From Leifsonia tongyongensis (GTDB lineage: Bacteria > Actinomycetota > Actinomycetes > Actinomycetales > Microbacteriaceae), in NCBI RefSeq assembly GCF_010686705.1, contig NZ_JAAGWY010000005.1:281213-345212 (forward strand): a stretch of 64,000 nt of DNA. Direction: 5' to 3'. Under the pieces are notes generated by a model. That model was not told the DNA's origin. It saw nothing but the letters and a program-made list of their open reading frames with translations, and searched no databases. Shown piece by piece: positions 1 to 8,128 of the stretch. Each line of letters opens with the position of its first letter. Positions within the stretch are counted from its first letter, which is position 1. A program made the translations under genes and the position numbers.

Positions 1-612
1 GGCTCGAAGATCTGGCCGTACGTCGCGCAGTTCCCGCCGGTGCCCGCCGACGTGATCGACGCCGGCTACCAGGACTTCGCCGACCGCTGGAACCCCATCC
101 TCGACGTGTTCGACGGCGAAGGGGTGCGGTTCGCGCACGAGGTTCACCCGTCGGAGATCGCGTACGACTACTGGTCGAGCGTGCGGTCGCTCGAGGCGAT
201 CGACCATCGTCAAGCGTTCGGGTTCAACTGGGACCCGAGCCACATGATGTGGCAGGACATCGATCCGGTCGGGTTCATCGTCGACTTCAAGGACCGCATC
301 TACCACGTCGACTGCAAGGACACACGGCTACGTCCGAAGAACGGCCGGGCCGGCGTGCTCGGCTCGCACCTGCCGTGGGGCGACCCGCGGCGCGGCTGGG
401 ACTTCGTCTCGACGGGGCACGGCGACGTTCCCTGGGAGGACTCGTTCCGTGCGCTGACGTCGATCGGCTACACGGGACCCATCTCGATCGAGTGGGAGGA
501 CGCGGGCATGGACCGCCTGCACGGCGCCGAAGAGGCCGTCGGGTACATCCGCTCGCTCCTCTGGAAGCTGCCCACCGCATCCTTCGACGCCGCCTTCTCC
601 AACCAGGACTGA
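1..612 (+). CDS. Sugar phosphate isomerase/epimerase family protein (5' end missing)
   Basis: The reading frame is open from the first base of the window, so the gene begins upstream and about 203 C-terminal residues are visible. The GTG at 40 is only an internal valine. The protein looks like the xylose-isomerase-like TIM barrel (AP endonuclease 2) superfamily: an acidic/histidine strand end (FAHEVHPSEIAYDY), a strand with NWDPSHMMWQ, then HVDCKD, GHGDVPW and ISIEWEDAGMD, which supply the His, Asp and Glu ligands of the divalent metal in this family. Relatives isomerise or epimerise free sugars, keto-acids or inositols, often beside Gfo/Idh oxidoreductases. The substrate cannot be told. The fold is confident; the specific reaction is not. 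A palindrome at 626-693 follows the stop. Confidence 0.85.
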   Translation, partial: GSKIWPYVAQFPPVPADVIDAGYQDFADRWNPILDVFDGEGVRFAHEVHPSEIAYDYWSSVRSLEAIDHRQAFGFNWDPSHMMWQDIDPVGFIVDFKDRIYHVDCKDTRLRPKNGRAGVLGSHLPWGDPRRGWDFVSTGHGDVPWEDSFRALTSIGYTGPISIEWEDAGMDRLHGAEEAVGYIRSLLWKLPTASFDAAFSNQD

Positions 613-625
613 GTCGAGGCACTGC

Positions 626-693
626 CGAGAGTCACCGTTGCCGCCGAGTGTCGCCGTCCAGCCGGGCGGACTCGGCGGCAGCGGTGACTCTCG
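626..693. repeat. Intergenic palindrome A, family member and likely terminator
   Basis: Arms at 626-648 and 671-693 pair over 23 bases with one G-U wobble around a 22-base spacer. The arm begins CGAGAGTCACCGTT. It starts 13 bases after a stop codon. The same arm words recur in the palindromes at 1345-1389 and 43813-43880. No clear T-run follows, so termination is inferred from position and stem stability. Confidence 0.7.
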
Positions 694-698
694 CTGCC

Positions 699-704
699 TA
701 GGAT
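699..704 (+). promoter_or_regulatory. -10 element TAGGAT of a probable leaderless promoter
   Basis: TAGGAT lies exactly six bases before the ATG at 711, which would put the transcript start on the start codon. No Shine-Dalgarno sequence precedes that ATG. The same spacing is seen at 23497-23502 and 27586-27591. Confidence 0.5.
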
Positions 705-710
705 GGGCGG

Positions 711-1298
711 ATGGCCGATACGACGATCAGGGGTGAGGACTGGTACGGGCGCGACCTCGAGAAGGTCGAGTACACGCGGGTCGCCTGGGTCGACGTCGAC
801 ATGACCGAAATCTCCAGCACGTCCGCGGTGTTCACCGAGTGCAGCTTCACCAATGTGCGGTTCAACGTGTCGAAGCACACCGAGAGCGCCTTCATCAACT
901 GCACGTTCAGCCGCTGCAACTTCTTCGACGCGTCATTCACCCGGTGCAAGCTCACCGGAAGCGTGTTCGACGGGTGCTCGTTCGACCTGGTGGACGTCGC
1001 CGCCGGCGACTGGTCGTTCGTCGGGCTGGCCGGCGCGAAGCTGAGCGGGACGACGTTCCACGGTGTGAAGCTGCGCGAAGCCGACCTGAACCGTGCGCGC
1101 TGCGATGGCGCGACATTCAGCGGATGCGACCTGTCGGGGGCATGGATGGAAAGGGCCGACTTCACCGGCGCCGACCTGCGCGGCAGCGACCTCAGCTCGC
1201 TCGACCCGCTCACGGCGCAACTGAAGGGCGCGGTCGTGGACGCCCGCCAGGCCGCCGTCCTCGTCGGCTCGCTCGGCCTCACCGTGCTGCCCGAGTAG
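711..1298 (+). CDS. Pentapeptide-repeat protein
   Basis: A protein of 195 residues. From about residue 35 to 165 it shows tandem A(D/N)LxX-like units such as FTECSFTNVRFNVS, FINCTFSRCNFF, FTRCKLTGSVF, LREADLNRARCDGATFSGCDLSGA and ADFTGADLRGSDLS. These form the right-handed quadrilateral beta-helix of pentapeptide-repeat proteins. There is no signal peptide or membrane segment, so it should be cytoplasmic. Members range from gyrase-protecting DNA mimics (Qnr, MfpA) to proteins of unknown role. The many Cys and Thr residues in the repeats do not look like the acidic DNA-mimic type, so quinolone resistance should not be assumed. It is probably a single leaderless gene between two palindromes. 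Confidence 0.85.
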   Translation: MADTTIRGEDWYGRDLEKVEYTRVAWVDVDMTEISSTSAVFTECSFTNVRFNVSKHTESAFINCTFSRCNFFDASFTRCKLTGSVFDGCSFDLVDVAAGDWSFVGLAGAKLSGTTFHGVKLREADLNRARCDGATFSGCDLSGAWMERADFTGADLRGSDLSSLDPLTAQLKGAVVDARQAAVLVGSLGLTVLPE

Positions 1299-1344
1299 CG
1301 CCCCGGCTGCCTGAGTAGTTCGCCGAGAGTCACCCTTCATGCTC

Positions 1345-1389
1345 AGAGTCGCCGTTCCGCCGAGTCATCTCGGCGGGAACGGCGACTCT
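1345..1389. repeat. Intergenic palindrome B between convergent genes
   Basis: Arms at 1345-1364 and 1369-1389 pair with a single bulged base and a 4-base loop. The flanks repeat the family words: CGAGAGTCACCC at 1324 and GGAACGGTCACACTCG near 1407. It lies between the pentapeptide gene (plus) and the ABC ATPase (minus), where a bidirectional terminator is expected. Confidence 0.65.
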
Positions 1390-1438
1390 CGACGGCACGC
1401 TCGACCGGAACGGTCACACTCGCCGGCAGGTCGCGCCG

Positions 1439-2110
1439 CTAGGCGACCTCCTTCACCTGGCCGTGCTTGATGTGCAGGCGGCGCTGCGCCCGCTTCGCGA
1501 TCGCCGAATCGTGGGTGACGACGATCAGCGTGAGGCCGCGGTCGCGCCAGAGCCCCTCGAGAAGGTCCATGATCTCGTCACGGGTCTCCTCGTCGAGGTT
1601 GCCCGTGGGTTCGTCGGCGAGCAGCACATCCGGGTCCTTCACCAGGGCCCGCGCGATCGCGACCCGCTGCTGCTGGCCGCCGGACAGTTCGGACGGCAGG
1701 TGGCTGCCGCGATCGCCGAGCCCGACCGAGACGAGTGCCTCGGCCGCACGCCGCTTGCGCTCCGCTCCGCTGATCTTCAGCGGAGCCAGCGCGGTCTCGA
1801 CGTTCTCCTGCGCCGTCAGCGTCGGGATCAGGTTGAAGCCCTGGAACACGAAGCCGATGTCGGTCGCTCGGATCTTGGTCAGCTTGCCGTCGCCCAGCTT
1901 CGACAGGCTCGACTTCTCCAGTTCGACCGAACCCGAGGTGGGCCGGTCGAGCGCGCCGAGCATCTGCAGCAGGGTCGACTTGCCGCCGCCGGTCGGGCCC
2001 TGGATGACCACCATCTGGCCATCCGGGATCTCGAGGGTCACATTGTTGAGTGCGGTGACGTTGCGGCGGGACTGGGTGTACGTCTTGGTGACGTTGGTGA
2101 GGGTGTACAC
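1439..2110 (-). CDS. ABC transporter ATP-binding protein, MacB/LolD type
   Basis: A cytoplasmic ATPase of 223 residues that powers the FtsX-like permease encoded just upstream. Walker A is GPTGGGKST (residues 38-46), the signature is LSGGQQQ (142-148), Walker B is VLLADEPTG (162-170) and the switch histidine is in VVTHD. GPTGGGKST and DEPTGNLD are typical of the MacB/LolD/FtsE class. I start at GTG 2110, not at the longer in-frame start at 2194, because AGGAG lies five bases upstream and the longer form would run back into the permease gene. The gap to the permease stop is 32 bases, so the two form an operon. The substrate is unknown; family roles include lipoprotein release, peptide resistance and cell-wall hydrolase control. 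Confidence 0.92.
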   Translation of the reverse strand: MYTLTNVTKTYTQSRRNVTALNNVTLEIPDGQMVVIQGPTGGGKSTLLQMLGALDRPTSGSVELEKSSLSKLGDGKLTKIRATDIGFVFQGFNLIPTLTAQENVETALAPLKISGAERKRRAAEALVSVGLGDRGSHLPSELSGGQQQRVAIARALVKDPDVLLADEPTGNLDEETRDEIMDLLEGLWRDRGLTLIVVTHDSAIAKRAQRRLHIKHGQVKEVA

Positions 2111-2142
2111 GGATGCTCCTGACAGGCGTTCGACGAAGGTGA

Positions 2143-3711
2143 TCAGTTGACCGAGCGGAGTGCTGCGGCGGGGCGCAGGCGCGAGGCCCGCCATCCGCCG
2201 AACGCTCCCGCGAGGAGGCCGCCGAGAACGGCGAGGCCGACGGCGATGACGATGATCCAGACGGTCACCGGAGCGTGCAGAGCGATGTCGGTGGTGGATG
2301 CGGCCGCCTGGCGTGCGGCCGCACCGAAGCCGCCTCCGCCGAAGCCGCCGCCCCCGAAGCCACCCGTCCCCGCGCCGGTGCCTGCGCCGCCGGTTCCGGT
2401 CGCTGCACGTCCGACTCGACCGGCGGCGTTGGCGAAGCCGTTACCAACGCCGCCGGTGAGGGTCGGCGCCATCGCGTTGACGATGGCGATTCCGACGAGG
2501 CCGATCGCGATGCCGACCACGCCCCCGATGAGACCCTGGACGACCGATTCGCCGGCGACCTGGCCGACCACTCGGCGGTTGCTCCAGCCGATCGCCTTCA
2601 GGGTTCCGAACTCACGGGTGCGCCGGGTCACGCCTGAGATCGTGAAGAGGATAGCGATCAGGAATGCGGCGGCCAGCACGATGATCGACAGCCAGGTGCC
2701 GAGGTTGGAGACGAGCTGACCGGCCGTGCCGAGGGAACCGGAGACACTGGATGCGAGATCGGCCTGAGTGCTGACCGTCGCCGTGGGAAGCGCCTTGGTC
2801 AGGTCGGCCTTGATCTGGTCGATGTCGCTCGCCGACGCCGCCTTCACGTATACCGCGCTGATCTTGCCGGTCTCGGCGGAGAGCTTCTGGGCGACATCGA
2901 GGGGGATGTACGCGTTCGATGCGGTCGTGGAGTCGGCGCCGGTCGCCGAGACGATGCCGATGACGGTGAAGGTGGTGCCGCCGATCGTGACCGTGTCGCC
3001 GCTGACTTTCGAAGCCGTCTTAGCGTAGGTGGAGTCGAGCACGACCACGTCCTTGCCGACGTCGGCCTTGGTGAAGGTTCGGCCGCTGGTGAGCGTGACC
3101 GACGACAGCGGCCCGACGGCGTCGCCCGCCGGATCGAGACCCAACACCGAGAAAGAGTCGACGGTGAACGAGCTGCCCCCCGCGCCATCCGCCCCGCCCG
3201 TCGGCGCCGGCGTCGAGCCGGCCCCGCCCGCCTGGGCCTGCTGCCGCTGTTCGCGCAGCTGCTGGAAGTTGGGAAGGGTGCCGTCGAACGTCGTGTTCGT
3301 CAGCGAGAGCACGCCGGCCGCGCCGGCGACGTTCTGCACGCCCCGTGTGGTGGTGATGGCGGTCGCGTCCATCGTGGTCGCGCCGCGCGACGACGCGAGA
3401 CGCGAGGTGTGGACCGTGCGGCCGGTATTGCCGCTGTTCGCCGTTCCCGCTCCCGCCCCGAAGTCGAAGCGGGGGCCGCCCCCGCCGCCCTGCGTCGTCG
3501 TCGCCCCCTGGGCGGTCGCGGGCTGGGTGACCGTGATGTCGGTGCCGACGCCGTAGACCGACTGCAGGACGGTCGCCTGCGCGTCCTTCACGCCGGCCGA
3601 GACCGCATTGACGATGATCACGAGCGCGATCGCGAGCGCCATGCCGACAGCGATGATGATCGTCTGTCTGCGGCGGTTGACGAGTTCGCGCCGGAGGTAG
3701 GTGCCGAACAT
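2143..3711 (-). CDS. ABC transporter permease, FtsX/MacB family
   Basis: About 522 residues. One N-terminal membrane segment (about 17-37) is followed by a long extracytoplasmic MacB-PCD-like region (40-320) rich in Gly, Ala and Thr. Three C-terminal segments follow, near GTWLSIIVLAAAFLIAILFTI, GGVVGIAIGLVGIAIV and VWIIVIAVGLAVLGGLLAG, with the FtsX signature RTREFGTLKAIGWS between them. The start at 3711 has AGGAG upstream; a longer form from 3750 is possible. An unusual glycine-rich insert (about residues 415-470, with repeated GFGGGG) fills the last outer loop. The pair is divergent from the two-component genes, which suggests but does not prove control by that system. Confidence 0.88.
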   Translation of the reverse strand: MFGTYLRRELVNRRRQTIIIAVGMALAIALVIIVNAVSAGVKDAQATVLQSVYGVGTDITVTQPATAQGATTTQGGGGGPRFDFGAGAGTANSGNTGRTVHTSRLASSRGATTMDATAITTTRGVQNVAGAAGVLSLTNTTFDGTLPNFQQLREQRQQAQAGGAGSTPAPTGGADGAGGSSFTVDSFSVLGLDPAGDAVGPLSSVTLTSGRTFTKADVGKDVVVLDSTYAKTASKVSGDTVTIGGTTFTVIGIVSATGADSTTASNAYIPLDVAQKLSAETGKISAVYVKAASASDIDQIKADLTKALPTATVSTQADLASSVSGSLGTAGQLVSNLGTWLSIIVLAAAFLIAILFTISGVTRRTREFGTLKAIGWSNRRVVGQVAGESVVQGLIGGVVGIAIGLVGIAIVNAMAPTLTGGVGNGFANAAGRVGRAATGTGGAGTGAGTGGFGGGGFGGGGFGAAARQAAASTTDIALHAPVTVWIIVIAVGLAVLGGLLAGAFGGWRASRLRPAAALRSVN

Positions 3712-3857
3712 TCTTCTCCTCGACGGCAGGCGCGTCCAGATGCCACCCATGGCGGTCCACGGCCTGATGATGCGACGTTAGGACCGCGTCTTTTGGGGTC
3801 TCTATGGCAGACCTGTGGTTCCGCTGTGGGCTGGATGCGCAATCTGAGACTTCTCGC

Positions 3858-3875
3858 TCACAGGTTTCGCAAAGC
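3858..3875 (+). promoter_or_regulatory. Candidate response-regulator box (TCACAGG-N4-GCAAAGC)
   Basis: The core is CACAG-N6-CAAAG with an 11-base period, as expected for a tandem OmpR-type dimer site. It lies in the divergent region between the ABC permease and the response-regulator gene. A related box, CACAG-N6-CATAG, is found before the glycosyltransferase operon at 30165-30182. Confidence 0.35.
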
Positions 3876-3909
3876 TTTCCCAAAGGCCAGTTCGAGGCGT
3901 CTCACGATA

Positions 3910-4680
3910 ATGGGAGATGTGACGATCAACTCCCGCGCCAACACGAGCGCCCCCAGCCAGCAGCGAACCGTCCTGCGTCGTGCCGACGGCAGTTCCATCC
4001 GCGTGCTCGTCGTCGACGACGAGTCCACGCTGACCGACCTGCTCTCGATGGCCCTTCATTACGAGGACTGGGAGGTCAGGACGGCGGCGACCGGCCAGCA
4101 GGCGCTCACGATCGCGCGTGAGTTCCGTCCCGATGTGGTCGTGCTCGACATCATGCTGCCCGACATCGACGGGCTGCAGGTGCTGTCCCGGATGCGCGCA
4201 GATGGCACCGAGGCTCCTGTGCTCTTCCTCACGGCGAAGGATTCGCTCGACGACCGGATCGCCGGACTCACGGCCGGCGGCGACGACTATGTCACCAAGC
4301 CGTTCAGCCTCGAGGAGCTCGTCGCGCGGCTGCGCGGCCTGCTGCGGCGTTCCCGCAGCGCCGTCGCCGACACGAACGACCCGGTGCTGGTGGTCGGCGA
4401 CCTCGTGCTCGACGAGGACAGCTACGAGGTGCACCGCGACGGTTCGCCCATCTCGCTCACCGCGACCGAGTTCGAGCTGCTGCGTTTCCTCATGCGCAAC
4501 CCGCGCCGCGTCCTCAGCAAGACGCAGATCCTCGACCGGGTCTGGAGCTACGATTTCGGCGGGTCCTCGAGTGTCGTCGAGTTGTACATCTCTTACCTTC
4601 GCAAGAAGATCGACTCCGGCCGCACGCCGATGATCCACACCGTCCGCGGCGCCGGCTACATGGTCAAGGCTGCGACGTGA
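3910..4680 (+). CDS. Two-component response regulator, OmpR/PhoB family
   Basis: 256 residues. The receiver domain (about 30-145) has the acidic pair D36-D37, the phospho-acceptor D80 in VVLDIMLPD, T108 and K130 in VTKPF. A winged-helix DNA-binding domain follows (about 155-250: SLTATEFELLRFLMRNP ... ELYISYLRKKID ... VRGAGYMVK). The N-terminal extension of about 30 residues is longer than usual. GTG 3919, in the same frame, is an alternative start. The stop overlaps the kinase start by four bases (GTGA), so the two are co-translated. Targets are not proven; the CACAG boxes here and at 30165 are candidates. Confidence 0.95.
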   Translation: MGDVTINSRANTSAPSQQRTVLRRADGSSIRVLVVDDESTLTDLLSMALHYEDWEVRTAATGQQALTIAREFRPDVVVLDIMLPDIDGLQVLSRMRADGTEAPVLFLTAKDSLDDRIAGLTAGGDDYVTKPFSLEELVARLRGLLRRSRSAVADTNDPVLVVGDLVLDEDSYEVHRDGSPISLTATEFELLRFLMRNPRRVLSKTQILDRVWSYDFGGSSSVVELYISYLRKKIDSGRTPMIHTVRGAGYMVKAAT

Positions 4681-6323
4681 CGCAGACCGCTCCGACGGCA
4701 GGCGGCGCCGGCACCCCGGGCACGCGACGCCGGTGGGAGTGGCTGCCGCGCATCCGCCCGTTCCGTTCCTGGACCCTGCGCAGCAGGGTGGTGCTGGTCG
4801 TCGTTGCCATGCTCGCCGTGCTCGGCACCGTCATCGGAGCGATCAGCGTGTTCGCCCTGCAGACCTATCTGCTCAACCGGCTCGACACCCAGCTCACGAG
4901 TGCGGTCGACCGCGGCCAGCACGCGGCCGACCTGGTCTACGGTCCGTCGCCCAGCGGCCCCGAGGTGACGCGTATCGTGAACACGCCCGGTCAGCCGGTC
5001 GGAACGTTCGGCGTCGTGCGCAGCGGCGACATGCTCATCTATCCGGTCATCCTCGCCAAGCGACCCTCGGCGGCGGCTCCGAACGAGCCGGTCTCGCCCC
5101 AGAACGTACCCGTGCCGACGGCTGACCTGCTGTCCCTTCCGGCTGACGGCAAACCGCGCACGGTCAACCTCGGGCCGGCCTTGGGCGACTACCGGGTGGC
5201 GGCGGCCGAGCTCATCAACGGCGACAGTGTCATCATCGGGTTGCCCCTCTCCGAAGTGAATGCGACCGTGACCCAGCTCACGTTCGTCATCGTGCTGGTC
5301 ACGCTCGCGGGCCTCATCTTCGCGTTCCTGATCGCGAGCTTCGTCGTCCGCCTGGCGATGCGTCCGCTGGCGCGCGTCGCCGGCACGGCCCAGGAGGTCG
5401 CCGAGCTGCCGCTCGACCACGGGGAGGTCGCCCTCTCGGTCCGCGTGCCCGAGAAGGACACCGATCCGCACACCGAGGTGGGCACGGTGGGCGCCGCGCT
5501 GAACCGGATGCTCGGACACATCGGTTCGGCGCTGACGGCCCGGCAGGCGAGTGAGAAGAAGGTGAGACAGTTCGTGGCGGATGCGAGCCACGAGCTGCGT
5601 ACGCCCCTCGCGTCCATCCGGGGTTACGCCGAGCTCACGCGCCGCAGCCCGCACGACCTCCCTGAGGACGTCACCCATTCGATCGGTCGGATCGAATCGG
5701 AGGCGACGCGGATGACCTCCCTCGTGGAGGACCTGCTGCTCCTTGCCCGCCTCGACGAGGGCCGCGACCTGGAGCACGACCCTGTCGACCTGTCGATCCT
5801 CCTCGTCGACGCCATCAGCGACGCGCATGCCGCGGGCCCGGACCATCGCTGGACGCTCGACCTCCCGGATACACCGGTCGAGGTCACGGGCGACGAGGCC
5901 CGTCTGCACCAGGTGATCATGAACCTCCTGGCGAACGCGCGGGTCCACACGCCGGCGGGAACCCACGTGACGGTGAGCCTGGCGGTGGACGAGGGCGCGG
6001 ATCGCGCGCGGGTGTCGGTGACGGATGACGGCCCCGGCATCCCGGCGGAATTCCAGTCGACGCTGTTCGAGCGCTTCACCCGCGCCGACAGCTCTCGCGC
6101 CCGCACGACCGGCAGCACCGGTCTCGGCCTCGCGATCGTCCAGGCGGTCGTCGAAGCCCACGGCGGTGAGGTCGACGTGTCGAGCGTGCCCGGAGAGACG
6201 ACGTTCACCGTGTCGCTGCCGCTCGAGCACCGGGGTGCCGCTGACGCGGACGTTGTCGTGGCCGATGAGGTCGCGGCCGCGGATGACGCCGCATCCGTGT
6301 CGGTGTCGCCCCCGCTCCACTGA
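4677..6323 (+). CDS. Sensor histidine kinase with HAMP domain
   Basis: 548 residues, the partner of the preceding regulator. A basic cytoplasmic start is followed by TM1 (about 37-62), an extracytoplasmic sensor (63-198) without a recognised ligand domain, TM2 (about 201-224), HAMP (225-290), the dimerisation/phospho-acceptor helix with H305 in ASHELRTP, and the ATPase domain with an N box (NLLANARVHTP, 416-426), DDGPGIP (450-456) and GSTGLGLAI (479-487). All catalytic motifs are intact. The signal is unknown; the sensor domain faces the cell envelope. The C-terminal 35 residues are an acidic/Ala tail. Confidence 0.95.
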   Translation: MTQTAPTAGGAGTPGTRRRWEWLPRIRPFRSWTLRSRVVLVVVAMLAVLGTVIGAISVFALQTYLLNRLDTQLTSAVDRGQHAADLVYGPSPSGPEVTRIVNTPGQPVGTFGVVRSGDMLIYPVILAKRPSAAAPNEPVSPQNVPVPTADLLSLPADGKPRTVNLGPALGDYRVAAAELINGDSVIIGLPLSEVNATVTQLTFVIVLVTLAGLIFAFLIASFVVRLAMRPLARVAGTAQEVAELPLDHGEVALSVRVPEKDTDPHTEVGTVGAALNRMLGHIGSALTARQASEKKVRQFVADASHELRTPLASIRGYAELTRRSPHDLPEDVTHSIGRIESEATRMTSLVEDLLLLARLDEGRDLEHDPVDLSILLVDAISDAHAAGPDHRWTLDLPDTPVEVTGDEARLHQVIMNLLANARVHTPAGTHVTVSLAVDEGADRARVSVTDDGPGIPAEFQSTLFERFTRADSSRARTTGSTGLGLAIVQAVVEAHGGEVDVSSVPGETTFTVSLPLEHRGAADADVVVADEVAAADDAASVSVSPPLH

Positions 6324-6337
6324 CTGCGGCCGGCGCG

Positions 6338-8128
6338 TCAGTCGTCGACGTCGCGGGTGCCGCGCACATATGCCTTCACGGTGGCGAACTGCTCGCTCTT
6401 CGACTGGGCCGTGCGGCGGATGATGTACGGCCCGACCGCGGCCGGCACGATGAAGGTCTCTGCGTAGTGGATGCGATAAGGGGCGAAAGCGCCGGTCGGG
6501 CTCGCGATCTCCACTTCGTCGCCCTCTACGAGGTTGAGCACGTTGACGGTGCCTTCGGAGTCGTGGTGGACCTCGTCGGTGAACCAGTGGCGGCGGACCT
6601 CGATGAACTCGAGTTCGTGGAGGCCTGTGCGCTCCTCGCGCACGCCCTCGCGCTCTGAGATCACTTCGACGTGCCCGAGCAGGTTGCTCTCGACCCAGGT
6701 GGTGTCGCGGTCCCATTGGATGTTCCGGATGCCGTGGTCGAGGTGGATCGGCCGGGGGATCCCGTCGATGCCGACCCGCCCCCAGTCCCACAGCTTGAAG
6801 GTGAAGATGAACGGCGTCGCCGATATCTCGAGGACCATCGAGTTCGCCCCGGACGCGTGAACGGTTCCGGCCGGGATGGAGAAGTGGTCATGCTTGCGGG
6901 CCGGGATGCGGTTGACGTACTTCTCCGCGTCGAACGGATGTGCGCCATCCGTCGCCGCCTGCAGCGCCGCTACCACCTCGTCCGGGTCGATTCCGGTCTT
7001 CAGCCCGAGGTAGACGACCGCGTCGTCGTCGGCGTCGAGCAGGTAGTAGCTCTCGTCCTGGGTGTAGTGCATGCCGAACGTGGTCTGGATGTAGTCGGTG
7101 AGCGGGTGCACCTGCAGGGAGAGGTTGCCGCCGCCCATCGTGTCGAGGAAGTCGAACCGGATGGGGAACTCGGCCCCGAATCGCGCGAACGTCTTCGCGC
7201 CGAGCAGCTCGCGGGGCTGGCTGAGCACGAGGTCCATGGCCGGGATCTCCACGACGCGGCCATCGGCTTCAAGCAGCAGTGAGTTCTCTTCGGGCACGCA
7301 GTCGAAGCACCAGGCGTAGTTCGCGGCCGACCGGTCGAGGTCGAGGCGGTCCTTCATCCACTGCCCACCCCAGACGCCGGGGTCGAAGAACGGGACGACG
7401 CGCAACGGCGCGGCCGCCGCGTTCGCCAGCGCGGTTCGGAAAGCGTCCCCGGTGATCAGGCCGGCGTTGCGGATGCTCGTGTTGGTGTCGAGCAGGAAAT
7501 CGATGCGGTCGAAGAGGTCGCGCTTGTGCAGGTCGGCGACCCGCCACTCGACGAAGAAGCCGCGCTTGTACTTGCGGAGGTTGTCTTCGCCGGCGTTGTC
7601 GGTGCGCCAGTTCGTCGCCCCGCGACGCTGGCGGAGCTGGATCTCCCAGCGGGCGAGGTCGGCGAGTACCAGGACATCGGGGGTGACCGGGGTGAGCGCG
7701 GCGCCCCAGCCGACGAGGATGACCGGGCGGGCGGTGTCGGCCACGGACGCTGCGAGGGCGGCGAGCCGGTCGGCGTCGTAGAACTCGTCGAGCGTGAAGT
7801 GCCCCATCACCCCGAACACCCGGTCGTCGGTCAGGTTGCGGCCGATCAGCGCGTCGATCTCCTCGATCGGCCTCGCGGCGGCCTCCTCGACATCGATGAC
7901 GTCGTAACCGGGCAGGTTCGCGCGCAGTTCGGCGATGAGTGCCGGCAGATCGACGCCCGGGTAGGTGTCGATCGCGATCACCGCAGGCCGGCCGGTCGTG
8001 GCGGCACGGGCGGCCGCATCGAGTTCGCTCCACGCCTCAGCACCGGACCAGACGACACTCCCGGGGGGCAGCTCGACCGACGGCTGTTTGTCGTAGGTCG
8101 TGTGCATATGGTGATCGGCGGGTGTCAC
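6338..8128 (-). CDS. Phosphomannose isomerase-like protein with an extra N-terminal domain
   Basis: 596 residues from GTG 8128. The C-terminal half carries the type I mannose-6-phosphate isomerase cupin signature: Q339 and H341 in SLQVHP, E359 in DESYYLL and H424 in IPAGTVHASG, the four expected zinc ligands. The N-terminal 280 residues are not part of ordinary ManA. They show alternating strands and helices (AVIAIDTYPGVD, DRVFGVMGHF, PVILVGWGAAL, LARWEIQLRQRRG) that faintly recall a P-loop nucleoside kinase without its P-loop; this is only an impression. I chose GTG 8128 because AAGGA lies six bases upstream and the start overlaps the ROK kinase stop by four bases. The likely role is fructose-6-phosphate/mannose-6-phosphate interconversion or isomerisation of a related sugar, perhaps on the product of the coupled kinase. 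Confidence 0.8.
   Translation of the reverse strand: MTPADHHMHTTYDKQPSVELPPGSVVWSGAEAWSELDAAARAATTGRPAVIAIDTYPGVDLPALIAELRANLPGYDVIDVEEAAARPIEEIDALIGRNLTDDRVFGVMGHFTLDEFYDADRLAALAASVADTARPVILVGWGAALTPVTPDVLVLADLARWEIQLRQRRGATNWRTDNAGEDNLRKYKRGFFVEWRVADLHKRDLFDRIDFLLDTNTSIRNAGLITGDAFRTALANAAAAPLRVVPFFDPGVWGGQWMKDRLDLDRSAANYAWCFDCVPEENSLLLEADGRVVEIPAMDLVLSQPRELLGAKTFARFGAEFPIRFDFLDTMGGGNLSLQVHPLTDYIQTTFGMHYTQDESYYLLDADDDAVVYLGLKTGIDPDEVVAALQAATDGAHPFDAEKYVNRIPARKHDHFSIPAGTVHASGANSMVLEISATPFIFTFKLWDWGRVGIDGIPRPIHLDHGIRNIQWDRDTTWVESNLLGHVEVISEREGVREERTGLHELEFIEVRRHWFTDEVHHDSEGTVNVLNLVEGDEVEIASPTGAFAPYRIHYAETFIVPAAVGPYIIRRTAQSKSEQFATVKAYVRGTRDVDD

Noticed and set aside
711..1298. Qnr/MfpA-type quinolone-resistance protein
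   Set aside because: It has pentapeptide repeats, but their composition and length do not show the features of the DNA-mimic group, and nothing in the context supports it.
4656..6791. Minus-strand frame of 711 codons across the histidine kinase
   Set aside because: Antisense shadow of the kinase with no recognisable motif. The same holds for 15568-16908, 23356-25002, 36748-38580 and 40977-42515.
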